A stretch of DNA of 64,000 nucleotides. Source: Datisca glomerata. Its lineage: Eukaryota > Streptophyta > Magnoliopsida > Cucurbitales > Datiscaceae. The notes below the pieces were generated by a model. That model was not told the origin of the DNA. It searched no databases and was given only the letters and a program-made list of their open reading frames with translations. Of the stretch, positions 23,031 through 35,935 are shown piece by piece (the stretch's first letter is position 1; each line of letters opens with the position of its first letter). The position numbers were made by a program, and so were the translations under genes. The DNA is taken from NCBI GenBank assembly GCA_003255025.1, contig QANY01013200.1:372001-436000 (forward strand), read 5' to 3'.

Positions 23031-25174
23031 CTTATAAAGAAAAGAATAAAAAATATGAGCGTGAACGTCGAATGAGCATTTGACTGTGGGACTATCTTAG
23101 CAAATAGGGCATAAATGTACTTCCTTAAAAAGTGTCAGAGTGACTGTATTTTCTATTTTTCTTCCAGAAACGGACTAGGATGGTTATGGGTAATCGTTAC
23201 AATGACCACTATTTGAGGGGCAAATCGGACGACCAAGAAAATTGCCAACATGGTGTCACCCACGGTACACAGAAGCTCCCATATACGAATATCATGTGTA
23301 AGTCAGACCATACTTCAGATACAGTTATAGTTTTTTTTACCATAATATAAATTTTGAGAAATATGATTCAAACTTATAATGTATAGAGTATTAGCGTGAG
23401 ATATTAACAAACTACGATAATCTAACTTATCAGTGCCATTTTTTTACTATAATAGGAATGCCAAATTAATTAGACTGATAAATAATATATACTCTTTTTA
23501 TTCTATAATCGGAATGCCAAAATTTGGCAGCCAAATTTAATATGTATACCTTTACTTCTTTTTTCTATTTTAAGAAAAAGGAAACTCTTTTCCATAGGGT
23601 GGTTAAAACTAGGATAAGTGGATAATATTGGTCAAAGAAGTAACCAAATTATATTTATTCATTTAAATGGTCTTTATGGGTAACCCAAAATCTAATGCCA
23701 CCCAACCTTAACCTACCAAAAACCATAACAACTTAATTAAATGAAAGCATTTGGGTTTCCTGCTTTGAATGCAAAAGATAAGTTGAAACAGGTTTGGTAC
23801 AATACCCCATTCATACAGTTATTTAAATTAATAGCTCTAGCAATCTTTGTGGTTTAAAATTCTTTCAATTTTCTTGGAATTGTTCCCCTTTCACCTTTTC
23901 TTTCAATTCTATGAACTTGCCGATTTATGTGGCATACCAAAAGGCATGGACCAACTAAAAAACCCACCACTTTTTTTTGTTATTTTCATTCTTTCATTAA
24001 ATTTCTTGCTTTAAATTAAATTATACTCAATATATTAATAATAGTTTGAATTAATGAAGCTTGAGTAACTTGATTAAACGATTTAGGCTTACGTCCATAA
24101 TTAAATTCTCCTCATTCACAGTCCCACGTACATATGATTGTGGCTGCGAAGCATTTGCATTTATATTTCTCACCTCTCCCTTATGAGGAGGGGGCTTTGT
24201 AATTTCTTGAGCTTTATTTTTTAATTTGAGTTTCTTTTTGACAATTTTAAAAATCTAATTTAAAAAAAAACTTATTCAAAATAGTTTTTTTTCAATTTCT
24301 TAAAGAAAATTCAAGAATGGTTGTTGATTCAACCTACGTAGCTTTTGTCTAAAAAAACAACATAGCTTTTTCATGAACAAGAGAAAAAAATTTATTACGG
24401 CATCATCCTAATGACATCTCATTAAACAAATTACACTTATATTATTATTATTATTTTTATTTTTATTATGATATTAATATGGCTTAACTCACTATGCAAG
24501 AGTCGAAAACAGATCAACCGAGTAATGAAAACTTCCAATTTAACTTACCAATGGGTGAACTAAACTAATATTAATATATAAAATAATTCCGGAGTGATTA
24601 AATTAACGACTAAGTTTTGATTGATCAAATGATAGCCAATTTTTCATAGATTGTTATTTTATATACACTAAAATTATCTATTAAATTATCTCATGAATGG
24701 TCTACAATTTGATCGATATAGAATCACTATTTATATATAATTAACAACACCCATTAAACCTAATCGATGTTGACTTTTTCATATTACCTTAATTGTTCAT
24801 ATTATGTACAAAATAGCCTAAAGCATGGTAAACTTAAGATATAATAAATCCGCATCACATATAACAAACATATAATTGAGCACACGCAAATAACTAATCA
24901 GCCGCTTATAGACGGCCCAAAAATCGAAACACACTCCCCTCCTCCGCCGGCCCCCACAAATTCTTATTATACACTTAAATACAAATATAGACACAATTAA
25001 TATTATAACTTTTTTAAACACATAATATTTATTAGACATGGTTTCTTTTAAAAACCCTTGGGTGGAAGACTTAGTCATATAACTGCTTATATTTTTTCTG
25101 AGTCTTTTTGTACGCTTGAGAAAACATAACCAATTCTCTGTTTTTGTGAGGTTTAATTTAATTCAATTAATATA
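23031..25174. other. upstream region of the WRI-like gene
   Basis: No gene is seen in these 2.1 kb. Two imperfect repeats around GGAATGCCAAA occur near 23455 and 23510. A CCCACGTAC with an ACGT core lies at 24122-24130, and a GAGGAGGGGG tract at 24184-24193. TTATATTTT at 25087-25095, 80-90 bases before the ATG, is a possible TATA element. The transcription start is not known. Confidence 0.35.
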
Positions 25175-28100
25175 ATGGGGAAGATCTCACCAAAAACCCA
25201 GAAGAACTCTACTCCTAACGATAAGAATGGGCATTCTACTAAGGTGAAGCGGACACGTAAAAGCGTCCCGAGAGACTCTCCCGCGCAGCGTAGCTCTGTT
25301 TACCGTGGTGTAACGAGGTTCGTATCAGTATAGGACTGACTTCATTACTTCTAATACAAAACTTTGTTCTTCCTTTTCCTTCATTTGATATTATATTGTA
25401 TGATGAACTTTTGGGTTTAGGCATCGATGGACGGGTCGTTATGAGGCTCATTTGTGGGATAAGAATTGCTGGAATGAGTCTCAGAATAAAAAGGGAAGAC
25501 AAGGTTCTTAGTTTTCACCTTACTCTCTTTTTTTGTTTTTCTTTTTCCTTTGGAAATATTATGTATTTCTTTTGGTAGTTAATTATTTATTAATGATTCT
25601 GATTTTTCCCCTTTTTTTCACTTGATTTATTTGTGGCGTTAACCCAATTGGAATGCAGTGTATTTAGGTATGATTGCGAAACCTCTGGAATTTGAATTCA
25701 AAATGACTTCTTAGAAAATTAATGTATTAATTGGAAAAAAACAACAACGAATATATGAGAAATTGAAGGGGTTGTTTAATTTAGGGGCATATGATGATGA
25801 AGCAGCAGCAGCTCATGCTTATGACTTGGCAGCACTCAAGTATTGGGGTCAAGAAACCATTCTTAATTTCCCGGTAACTCATTTAATTTCATATTACTTG
25901 AAAAGAAGAAACATTTCTTTAAATTTCTGTTTCTATTTAATTTAGTTTAAATTATGTTTTTTACTGTTTTATTAATGGAATAATATATCCGTAATTGAAA
26001 AGAAAAATTTGGAATTCCCGAATTGATGATTTATGTAGCTATCAACGTATGAAGAAGAGCTCAAGGAAATGGGAAGTCAGTCGAAAGAGGAATATATTGG
26101 ATCTTTGAGGAGGTAATTCAGGAGTTATATATCTAGAATTATAGTAAATTAAATTACACAATTAAGTTTAATTAATTGATCTTAATGATTTTTATTTGCA
26201 GGAAAAGTAGTGGGTTTTCTCGTGGGGTTTCGAAGTATAGAGGAGTAGCTAGGTATTCAATTTGGAAATATATATAGATATGCTTTAAATATCCTATTAT
26301 GTTGACTATTCAGTCTACTAATAACCAAAGAAACTTATATGTTAACTTTTTCTAATTGTCTTGTTCATTTCTGATAATAATTAATAAGTGAATTAGAAAT
26401 AATACTTTCTTATTTTAATTAAGTGACGTGTGCCTTCAACTACGAAAAACATAGAAAACAAATAATTTAATTTTTAAGCTGTATGCTTTTAAAAAACACC
26501 CTTGCTCCTTTGAGCAGGAAAAGAAAAGAAAAGAAAAGAAAAGTTACATCATATATTTTCGAATTATTAATCATGGATTTATTTAATAAATCAACTCTTT
26601 ATATGCATAATTAATATATAAGATTAAAGTTAGTTAATCGTGTGTTGTTGGGACTTTTTTGACAAACAAAATTGTTTGTGACCTTTCATATCATTAAATA
26701 AAATGATTTGTAGATGTTGAAATTCAAATTCAATGATTATATTAATTCCAATTTTTTATTTAATTTTTTTTTTGCAGACATCATCACAATGGCAGATGGG
26801 AAGCTCGAATCGGCAGGGTGTTTGGAAACAAATATCTCTACCTAGGAACATATGGTAATTTCTCTACAGGATGCTAACCATATTTTCTATCATTTTGTCA
26901 AGCAAAGTCTAAGAAAAAGATATCACCACGTAACAATTGAGTTTTATTAAGAGTTATATTTTAACAACCGAGACCCCTTTTGTTTATAATAAAAACCCAT
27001 CAATAGCTATGTCGGTGCTAAGTCACTTACAAGAACTGCATTGTAAAACTGCACCCGAATGAATGAATACCTCCTCATGAAGGGAAACGTCCTAAACTTT
27101 TAATCCTGTGGTTAAAATAACAATTGAATAAGAGTGAGTCAACATAACGGGGTATTGAAAATGAGTAAATATGCAATCAAATCTAGTTAGTTGAGATGTA
27201 GATCACCAAACTCAACTGCTTGTCCAGCTATTTATTTACGATTTTTTTTAAAGAGCACCCTTTCATTTTTCCAAACATATTTTCAACTCCCCACCAATGT
27301 TTGCATGCAAAATAAATTCTTGTATTTATTATTGTTTTCTTTAATGATCTATTTCCCAAATTACCCTTCCAAACTCGATTCTTTTCTTCTCATTATTTTT
27401 TGCAGCTATATTACAACTTATTTATTTAACGAGTTCTACACCGTTAAGTACAGTATGTACCGGGATATATATGATCCAATTGATGGCTATTTGTTTACAG
27501 TAGATAAGACAAACTATATGAAATTTATGTTTTAGCTTTAAAACATTGATATTATTGAATGAAAAATGGTAAATAAGAGTTTTATCTTACGTTCTAAGCG
27601 CATGTTTTTCATGGGAAACATAAGTGACAATGAAAAAAATTCTACAAATCTTATTTATTAGTAAACAAAATTAGGGAACTATTATTAGAATTGTTATGCT
27701 TTTTATAAGTCTTATTCACCAAAATGTTCTGATTGAGTTAACAATGATAGAACATATACACACGCTCTAGGATACATTTTTGTGTGTTTGATTTCTTAGT
27801 GTATTATTATTTGATTTCCATGTGATAATTGAATTACAATTACGGTTTATATTTTTATTGATTGAATTTTTCAATATATTCCTTCACGTAAGAAATAACT
27901 CCAAATATTTTACCGTCTAAAAATAAACTACAAATTATGAACAATAAAAAAACTTTCTCAAGTTATACACCAATAAAAAAATAAAGAACAAAAATAACCA
28001 ATAATGATGCCCCATTCACCAATAATTTAGAAATTGAAAAATAATGAGTGAAAAAAATCATCCAAAAATGTTCATTCTGATCTCACTTTCAATTAAAGAA

Positions 28101-29290
28101 GTTAACAGCACATGTGCTTCACGCATTGAAACAATCAATATATATAATATGTATAGAAATACATATGACACTACAAAAAAACCGTTTGATCGCATTTTGA
28201 CTTGTTAATATAAAACACTAATAATTCAAGCTATTAAAATTTGTTTGTTTAAAATTTATTTGTTAGAGAGAATTAATAATAGTTTTTGAGTTTGAAAGTC
28301 ATGTACCTTTGCTCTGATGAAAAACCATAACATTCCAAATATCATATATCATATAACATATGTATGCCTATTGCTCACAATAAATAAGCCAAGATATATG
28401 AATCTTATGCTTAGCTTTACCACAATGGTATGATTGATGAGAAATGGTAAATGAGAGTTTTGACTCACGCTCTGAGCGCATGTCTTTCTGTGTGAAGATA
28501 AGAGACTATGAACGAAATCTATGACAAATCCTCTACTCCTCAAAATTAAAGAATCAAATATTCTAGTCGCAAATAATAGAGTTGTTAAAGATTGATCTTA
28601 ATTATGGTTTTGAATAAGAGTCACATATGGAGATGAACTTATCCTTGCCAATGGCAAAAATAAATATTTACATTCCATTGACAGTTTTACTTAATTACCC
28701 TTCGAAACTGATAAACTCTTTGCTTTCATTAATTTTTGGCAGCTACCCAAGAAGAAGCAGCAACCGCATATGACATGGCAGCAATAGAGTATCGTGGACT
28801 TAACGCCGTTACCAACTTTGACCTTAGCCGTTACATAAAGTGGCTTCGCCCCAATCACCAAAGCAGCAACGTTAACGGACCTGATATGCAGTTAGTCCAT
28901 CAACCAAACCCTATAGACGAAGCTAATCCCATACCAAATCCAAATTCTGAGATTGGCTTAAGCTTCCTTCCCCAGCAGCTATCCTCAAGCGGTGCCGTAG
29001 AAGCCGCCAATCTTTCATCACGCCCCAGCATTGCCGCCTCTGCATCATCGGCGCTAGGGCTTCTCTTGCAATCATCGAAGTTCAAGGAAATGTTGGAGAG
29101 AACATCGGCGGCCGACTGTATGTCGACGTTCCAGGAGTTCGCCGACCCCCCGGCACGGAGTTTTCCAGATGATATTCAGACTTACTTTGACTATCAAGCA
29201 TCGGGAAGCTACACCGACGGAGATGACAGTATTTTTGGGGATTTTAGTTCGTTTGCTTCGCCAATCTTTGATTGCGAACTTGATGCTTAA
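25175..29290 (+). CDS. WRI-like: WRINKLED-like AP2/ERF transcription factor (two AP2 domains)
   Basis: Eight exons join in frame: 25175-25317, 25421-25503, 25659-25667, 25785-25873, 26039-26112, 26202-26252, 26778-26854, 28743-29290. All introns are GT-AG. The total is 1074 bases, 357 codons plus stop. The basic N-terminus has [11 protein letters not shown]2 domain 1 starts [21 protein letters not shown] and contains the VYL micro-exon and [22 protein letters not shown]. The linker has [13 protein letters not shown]2 domain 2 has [19 protein letters not shown] and [24 protein letters not shown]. An acidic C-terminus is typical of activators. The family binds DNA in the nucleus and drives plastid fatty-acid synthesis genes. 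The linker resembles WRI3/WRI4 (cutin and stem lipids) more than seed WRI1, but this is inference. The last intron is 1888 bases. It appears intact. Confidence 0.93.
25659..25667 (+). other. nine-base micro-exon encoding VYL
   Basis: TGTATTTAG is flanked by AATGCAG and GTATGA. With the last G of exon 2 it reads V-Y-L-G and restores the first AP2 domain. The same tiny exon is a known hallmark of WRI1-type genes. Gene finders usually skip it. Confidence 0.92.
27355..28580 (+). repeat. duplicated segments and decoy acceptor in the last intron
   Basis: TTACCCTTCCAAACT...TTTTTTGCAGCTA at 27361-27413 resembles TTACCCTTCGAAACT...TTTTTGGCAGCTA at the true acceptor of exon 8 (28694-28745). A second pair, 27535-27700 and 28400-28580, shares AAATGGTAAAT-AGAGTTTT and GAGCGCATGT. 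The intron therefore contains an old partial duplication, including a second splice-acceptor-like site followed by a frame without AP2 similarity. Confidence 0.5.
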
Positions 29291-29600
29291 CTAGATGGTG
29301 TGAAAATTGGGATGTAATGGGGATTGAGTAATAAGGCATTCGTGCCTAAAAAAATTGGAAGGGTTATTAATTCTTTTAATACAATGGAAGCTAGGAATTA
29401 GGATGGTGAGGTAAAGATGATCAATATTCATTCATTTTTAAACCATTGTTGCTCCCCTCCTAAAACTAGGATGAGAAGGGATGAATTTCTCTGACATTTT
29501 ATCGCTTCACTTACATGTTTGTTTATATAGACATTTATTAATAAAGCAATGCTTCAATATAAAGAGTTGATGTCCCCTCAGGTAGGGGTTTACGCCGTGA
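29291..29600 (+). other. 3' flank of the WRI-like gene
   Basis: Contains the probable 3' untranslated region. An AATAAA occurs near 29539-29544, and GAGTAATAAGG near 29325. Which one serves as polyadenylation signal cannot be told. LINE sequence begins at about 29.6 kb. Confidence 0.4.
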
Positions 29601-29671
29601 GATAGGTTTTTTCTAGATTTTCTCTTAGGATTTCTTCTTTTCCATCATAGAAAAAAGAAGTTCTGAGACGG

Positions 29672-30652
29672 ATGAGAATGGAAGCCTTTTGATGGAGGAT
29701 GAACGTGAATCACTTGTAAAGAAGTTATCGCTTACAGAGTGCGAAGCTGAGGAAATTCTTACTCTGGATGATGCTAGTTTTAAAGAAGTGGAAGTTTACA
29801 GACTAAGCCTTATGGCAAAATTGATGACGTCTAAAAAAATCAACAGAGCGGGATTTTTAGATGCGATCATTAAAGCTTGGAATTCGGAGGAGGTGGAAAA
29901 TAATATTTTCCAGATTATCTTCAAGGAAGAAGCTAGTATAGTTTTCATACTTGAGAACTCTCGTTGGTTGTTTGATGATCAGCATGTTATTATAAACTGT
30001 CAAATTTCGAACTGAACTAAATCTATATAAAGAACCAACCGAACCGATCATTTTCAGTTCGGTACTAAAATTTTCACCCCTGATAGAGGGGAGGCAGTGG
30101 GGAGTTTAATTGATCATAAACTGGGCAAAGTACATGATGTTACTGAAGGAATGATGCAACAGGGTTTTGAGCAAAATAAATTCATCCGGGTGAGGGTAAC
30201 CCTCAATGTGAACTAGCCTATTTTGCGTGGCATTCTTTATCCGGCATCAAGGAGCCAAATTATAGGTATTGTTGAAATACGAGAGGCTTCCCAAGTTTCG
30301 TTATTATTGTGAGAACGTGGGGCATGCAAAGTTTATTTGTGGTGTTAGAATGGAGGATAGGAGAGCAGGGAAAACTATGGAAAGCAAGTATGGAGATGGA
30401 TTAAAGGCTTCGACTGATAACTCTCGAAGAGACAGGTGGAGTCACATGGATTCTTACCAGAAATCATTCAGGTCAAGCGAATTCACGGACAACCATTCTT
30501 TCGAGCAAGTTTCTCAGTCAAAGAGGGTGTCTTCTTCTAGGAGAGAGAGCACACCAGAGGTTTCTTCGTCGCAGTTAGGCAAGTCAGAGAATTTAATGGG
30601 GGAGGATTTTCAGGAGAAAATTATGGGGATTTTGAATGTTGATAATCCCTAG
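29672..30652 (+). pseudogene. LINE ORF1 (DUF4283 and zinc knuckle)
   Basis: Start near ATG 29672 (also ATG 29689). The first 108 codons show the DUF4283 pattern (MTSKKINRAGFLDAIIKAWN, then ILENSRWLFDDQ), ending in a stop at 30013. The zinc-knuckle part at 30272-30360 reads YERLPKFRYYCENVGHAKFI followed by C. The first cysteine of the C-x2-C-x4-H-x4-C knuckle is replaced by arginine. The Ser-rich tail runs to 30652. ORF1 proteins bind the LINE RNA. Confidence 0.7.
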
Positions 30653-31128
30653 TTGTTCCATGGACGTGTTTGTTATGGAGCTCGAGTAAATTAAGGAGAA
30701 TGCAAAGATATTGGCTAATGATTATATGTAATTAGTAGATTTTGTCGTGAATGAAGTTGGGGAAATTGGGTTTTGCATCAAGGGAGCTCGTGTATGTTTA
30801 TGAGGATGGGTTGTGATGACCCTATTAATTTTGAGCCAACTATATTAAAGGTCCAGAAGGAGGCAATTAAGAAAACGAAGTATGGAAAAAGTAGTCAAGA
30901 AAAAATATAGCATGGGCCTGCTGTTGAGACGACCCAATCCAGCAAGCATTAGATTCACATAGGGGAGCATGGTTTTAAACATAAATTGCATGGTGATGGA
31001 AGCTATATTGCCGAGGAGAGAGTTAGAAATAGGGATGTAAAAAAACAAAAGGGTTTGACGAATGAGACGAATAATTTATGATCTGAGAGGGTGGAGGTAG
31101 CTCGCCCCAAGTGGCCCCAATGTGATCC

Positions 31129-31830
31129 ATGAAAATTCTAGGATGAAATTATCAGGATGTGGGGAACCCGCTGACAGTTTCCTCATCGCGAGGGCTTAAT
31201 ATTGCTCATTCCCCAGTTTTATTTTTCTGTTAGAAATAAAGAATAAAGACAAAGTGGTGGAGCGAGTAAAGTTTATTATAGGTGTCTCAGGTTTATTTCT
31301 TTAGAACCAGTAGGTATAAAATGGGGGCTTGCTCTGTTTGAAGGATGATGCGAAGGTTCAGGTAGTTAAATATTATGTACTACTTTATTGAACTCAGAGT
31401 TCTTGATCTGGATAAACGTAGATATTGGAGATTATTTATTGTTTATTTCAGTGTAGTATGGGATGTTCAGTTTCAACAAATGTGTATCTTGGTTGATCGA
31501 ATCCACTTGTCAAGATGAGCATGTAGTTATGGGAGACTTTAAGGGTTTAATGTGATAAGATGAAAGTGGAGGGAACGTTCGATCCACTGGCACCCTTTGT
31601 CTTCTTTAGTCCTTTGTTGATAATTGTAATATGATTGATATTGTTAAGTTGGACCTGATTTTACCTTGATGAACAAGAGGGAGAGTGATTTTATGATCAA
31701 AGAGAGGCTTGATAGGTGTTTTTTGCATAATACATGGTTGAATTCCTACCTAGATGCTTGGTTATATGACCTAATTTTCCTCGGGTCGGACCATCTTCCA
31801 ATTTTGTTTGACGCCTCAGAATTATGAAGG
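31129..31830 (+). pseudogene. LINE apurinic-type endonuclease
   Basis: MKILG, a stop in place of the usual tryptophan, then NYQDVGNPLTV matches the family start MKILSWNCRGLGNP-x-TV. Near 31690-31800, IKERLDRCFLHNTWL and FLGSDHLPILFD match the family ends (ERLDR ... SDH-x-PIL), so the catalytic SDH is kept. The middle is frameshifted. Confidence 0.7.
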
Positions 31831-32399
31831 AGATATAAACAAATCTTCAAGTATGATCGACAATGGATGGATTTTTTAGAGTGCCGAGAGCTTGTTCAAG
31901 TATCTTGGAGTTCCAACAAAAATATGATACAGAGAAAAGATATTACAGAGTGCCTTGATCGAGTTCATTGTGAACTTATTGATTGGAGGAAAAAGATTGG
32001 AAAAGTAAATTCATGGCTGCTAATGAAACAAATTAAAGAGTAATAAAAAGTCCGTTATAGTCAAGAGGAGGAGGATTTGATTAAAATCAAGGAGTTGAGG
32101 GAAAAATTACTTATTGTTTGTCGAGACGAAGAGAAATATTGGCGAGGAAGATCTCGATCAGATTGCCTGAAGCATGGGGATAGGAATACCTCCTATTTTC
32201 ATGCTATAGTAAAACAATGAAAGGAGGGTGAAGAAATTATACGAGGCTGGGAGATGAAATGGAATTTGGCAGACAGATTTGAATACGATCTATCTGATCA
32301 CTTTGGATTAGTTTCAAATAACCAGGATAATGCTTTAGTAATGGAGGTTCTCCACATTCTAAAGCACAAGCTAATTGAGGCTAATGTTTCTATGCTTTC

Positions 32400-33500
32400 A
32401 ACATCTAACAAGGAGATTTCTAAGGCCACATGATGATATGAACTTGAGAAGAGCATTGGGGCCGGATGGTTTTGCAACTGCTTTTTATAAAAAAAACACT
32501 AGGATATCATGAGGCTAGATGTTATTAATATTGTTCAAAAATTTTTTACCAGTAATTACTTACCGTCCAATTTAAATCACACTCATATTTCCATGATCCA
32601 TTAAGTACATAGCCCGAGGAATATGACTAAGTTTCAACCAATCAGCCCATGTAATGTCGCTTGTAAAATTATTATTAAGATCTTAGCTAATAGACTTAGG
32701 ATGATTATTTCATCGATAGCTATATTGCTTTCATTCCGGGTCATTTTATTACAAATAAAATTTTTTGCCCATGAAAACATGAACTCGATAAGGATTCATA
32801 AGAAAAGGGAAAGTAGGGATATTGCTTTTAAGATCGATATGTTCAAAGCGTATGATTAGATTGAATGGTGCTTTATTATTGAGGTGATGAAAAAATGAGG
32901 TTTCCTAGTAAATGATGTGACATATTTTACATGTATCTTGTCTGTGTCTATAGTGTAAATGTGAATGAAGATTTTACTACTACTTTTACGCCTAGTAGGG
33001 GTCTTAGAAAATGTGACCTTCTCTCTCCTTATTTATTCCTTCCGCGTACTGAGGCTCTCTCTCATATGCTTAATCAAGTTGTGCATGTAAGGATATCACA
33101 TGGGCTGAATGGGAATGGCCCTTCTATTTTCCATCTGTTCTTTGTGATGATTCTCTAATTTTTTGTTGGGTTAACGAGTCAGAGATCAAGTTACTTTTAC
33201 GGATCCTTGATAACTTTGGGTTATCATCAAGTCAAAAAGTAAACTATCAAAAGAGTTTTATTATTTTTTAAAATCATGTTTCCAAGGATATAAGGGATCA
33301 GATTGCATCCTTAAACAAATATTTAAGGGTTGAGATGGATTTTTGCTTGTGATAGAAATCAAATTTTAATGGCATTATAGAGAAAATTATTATCAAGATT
33401 TCTAGGTGGGCTGGAAAACTTCTCTCTCTGGAAGGAAGAGAAACCCTTATTAAGGCTATTGCCTTTTCCATCCCAAACCATACCATGTCATGTTTCAACC
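32400..33500 (+). pseudogene. LINE reverse transcriptase
   Basis: Recognised blocks: a GPDGF-like sequence near 32458-32475; QPISPCNVACKIIIKILANR at 32635-32700; DIAFKIDMFKAYD at 32818-32859; FTPSRGLRKCDLLSPYLFLP at 32985-33045. The region of the F-x-DD catalytic box (about 33130-33160) reads FFVMIL before a stop, so the box is lost or frameshifted. Stops interrupt at 32860, 33159 and elsewhere. Confidence 0.75.
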
Positions 33501-33599
33501 TCTCTATTTCTTTCTGCAGAAAGATATGTGGTCACATTGTGAAATTATTAGTAGTACTCATTTGCTTATAAATCAGGCACGTTCGTTGGGGATCTCTTG

Positions 33600-34067
33600 G
33601 GATAAATTGATGAAATAAAATGGAAGTAGGTTTGGGTTTCAAAGATGTATGCTCCTTTAACCTTGGTTTTTTAGCAAAACAAGGGTGGTGGTTAGCCACA
33701 AACCCTCTATTTTTGAAGAATAAATATTTTAGGGACTCTAGCTTCATGGAAGTAAAAATAGGCTTGAGACCTTCATGGGGATGGAGGAGCTTATTAAAAG
33801 GAAGGAAAGTCTTGCTGGATGCTTGAGGTGGTCGGTTAGGGATGGAAGAAGTACTAATATCTCGCGATAGATCCATTCGTGCCAAGACCGGACACTTCAT
33901 GTATTATATCTCCGAGATATGAGGAGGTCGAGATGGTGAATGAGCTGCTTTGGCTAGATCATTCAGTTTGGAATGAATCGTTGCTCCACGAGTATTTTAT
34001 ACCAGATGAGGTGAGCATTATAAAAAAATTTTGTTTAGCCGATATTGGGGTGTGGATACTTGGGTTT
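33600..34067 (+). pseudogene. LINE zf-RVT region
   Basis: GLGFKDVCSFNLGFLAKQGW and PSWGWRSLLKGRKVLL are classic plant LINE motifs downstream of RT. The frame then continues with YFIPDEVSIIKKFCLADIGV up to 34045. It stops matching at the CACTA end (34068). Confidence 0.75.
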
Positions 34068-34330
34068 CACTACAAGAAAAGCATCTTTTAGCCACCAAAC
34101 TTTTAACCACCAAACTTTTAACCACCAAGTAAAATTCGTGGCTAAAATCCTCCTTTGGCGACCAACTTTTTTGTTGGTCACAAAAGGCCTAAATATTTCA
34201 CCCGAGAAAGCAAAAGAGAGGCGCGCCACTGAATATTATAATTTCGTCGCTAAAAGGTACTGCTTTACTGACCAAAAGATATTGGTCGGCAAAAGTAGTA
34301 CTTTTTTAGACGAAATAAATTATTCGTCGC
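34068..34330 (+). mobile_element. CACTA transposon left end, family A
   Basis: CACTACAAGAAAAGC starts at 34068 inside LINE coding sequence. It is followed by subterminal repeats: three ACCACCAA units at 34100-34130, then GTGGCTAAA, TTGGTCGGC, CGTCGCTAAA and CGTCGCGAT. This is the usual build of a CACTA end. The flanking base triplet is TTT. No matching right end could be found in the window. Confidence 0.7.
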
Positions 34331-35935
34331 GATAGAGTACCTAAAAAATGACCTCGTTTAAAGAGAACAATAAATCTCTCTCTTCCCTCAGATCCCCTCA
34401 CCCCGCAAGCAGCCTTTCCCCTTACCCCGTGAGCAATCATTTCCCCTCACCCCACGAGCAGCCCTTGCATGCAGCCAGTGATCCCTCCTGTGAGCAGTCA
34501 TTTCTCCTTTAATCTTTGGTTTCCCCTTGTTGCCATCATGTTTCTCTTTTCGGCAACCTTTTTAAGCCATCTAAGATCTTCAGTCCTCATGAAAGAATAA
34601 AAAAAATGGTTTAGTTTCAGGCTTTGGATGTTTTTCTTGGAATCAGACCAATCTGAACCCTCAAATACCATATTTTCTCCTCCCAGCTCTCGCGAAGGAT
34701 TTTCCTTTCTCTGGTTAAGTCCCTGTTTGACACATACTAAATGTGTTTTGTGGTTTCTATTAAATTATGCTAATTTTGTTGTGGGGTTTGAAAGCTTTTG
34801 CGTCTTTAATATGGTGCTGATTGAATTCGACAGTGATTTAAATTGCTGAGTCCTCTTGTCTACCTGTAGGAAATCTGATTGTTAATCATCTAACTTGGCT
34901 CTAAAATGTTGAAATTATCTTCCTTGATAGTGCTGCAATTGTTGAAATTTCAATAAAATAATATTGAAAGTTGTGAGTTCTTACTGGTTTCAAAACTACA
35001 TACCCCAGCCGCATTGATTTGTTAATGCAATCCCTGCAAAAATGGTGGAGGCATTCCATAATGGCTCTTGTTTTCTTTATAATCTCTGTAGAACTGGAAT
35101 TACAAAAGGAATTGCATGTCCCATATCATTTTGTTCTAAAACCAATCATGAACACACAACGGTAATAGATGCCAAAACTAGTAGCATTAACATTTACACA
35201 TGTTTACTATCATAATTTCCAGAACCATGATGAAGAAAACTTGCACAATGTAGCCATATTTTTTTAAGATAAAGGACCATAATTTCCATCAGATTTAAAT
35301 GGTTCAATATACAAAAGTACTAGATGTGCTAGTCTATTCCTAGTTAATTCAGAGAGAAGAGTAAATGGAAGGAAAAAACTCATAAGCCTTTTCAACTGAG
35401 CTGGCTAAGGACAATTATTTTAGTCATTTAAAATGTCATGAAATTTTTCCTTCCATGAAAATGGCTTCTTGAGTAGGATTCAAATTGGAACACACGGAGG
35501 CTAAAAAGAAAATGCGTGAGCTTTAATCATTAATTACCATACTTTGGGTAGTTGTTGAAACTTTCTTGTCCCCATAAGCTTAGCTTAAATAATTTATATT
35601 AGTTGAAGGGTAAGTATAATTCCCAACTAAACTCTATTCGTTTTAATAAACTTAACCTTACACTCTACTATTATGAATTGGATGTGATTGGCCCCCATCT
35701 TGTCTCTTGATAATGAAGATTGGACATACTTAGTTGGCTTCCATAGTATTCGGTTTTGAAAAAGATTAGAATGCTTGAGCTTTAGTCATTAAGGGAAATC
35801 TTTGCCAATACATGTGCTTGTCATTATGACATTAAGGGAAAAAGTTGTAAATCTGGTGCTTGTGATTGTGAGAACATAAGAGAAGTGATGAGATAAGAGA
35901 TATTCATGTTTTAATCCCAATGATTCACCACCTAA
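34331..35935. other. leader-like CT-rich stretch, otherwise no gene
   Basis: A CT-rich block at 34370-34560, about 300 bases inside the CACTA end, contains three variants of CCCCTCACCCC-CGAGCAGCC. It resembles a plant 5' untranslated region. No protein similarity was found in the following 1.4 kb. Confidence 0.35.

Larger units (their letters stand above)
29600..34067 (+). mobile_element. non-LTR retrotransposon (LINE), decayed
   Basis: A plant LINE is laid out in order on the + strand: ORF1 with DUF4283 and zinc knuckle, AP-endonuclease, reverse transcriptase and zf-RVT domain. All are broken by stops and frameshifts. The expected RNase H tail is missing here, because the element is cut at 34068 by a CACTA terminus. 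A LINE RNase H tail with a final A-tract lies at 41.93-42.63 kb on the same strand, and could be the severed end. The exact 5' border is not visible. Confidence 0.8.

Noticed and set aside
27191..27535. 114-codon + strand frame in the last intron of the WRI-like gene
   Set aside because: Hydrophobic, AT-driven, no known domain, and skipped by a well-supported 26854 to 28743 splice.
34045..34335. frames across the CACTA end with repeated NHQTF peptides
   Set aside because: Produced by the tandem ACCACCAA subterminal repeats of the transposon end.
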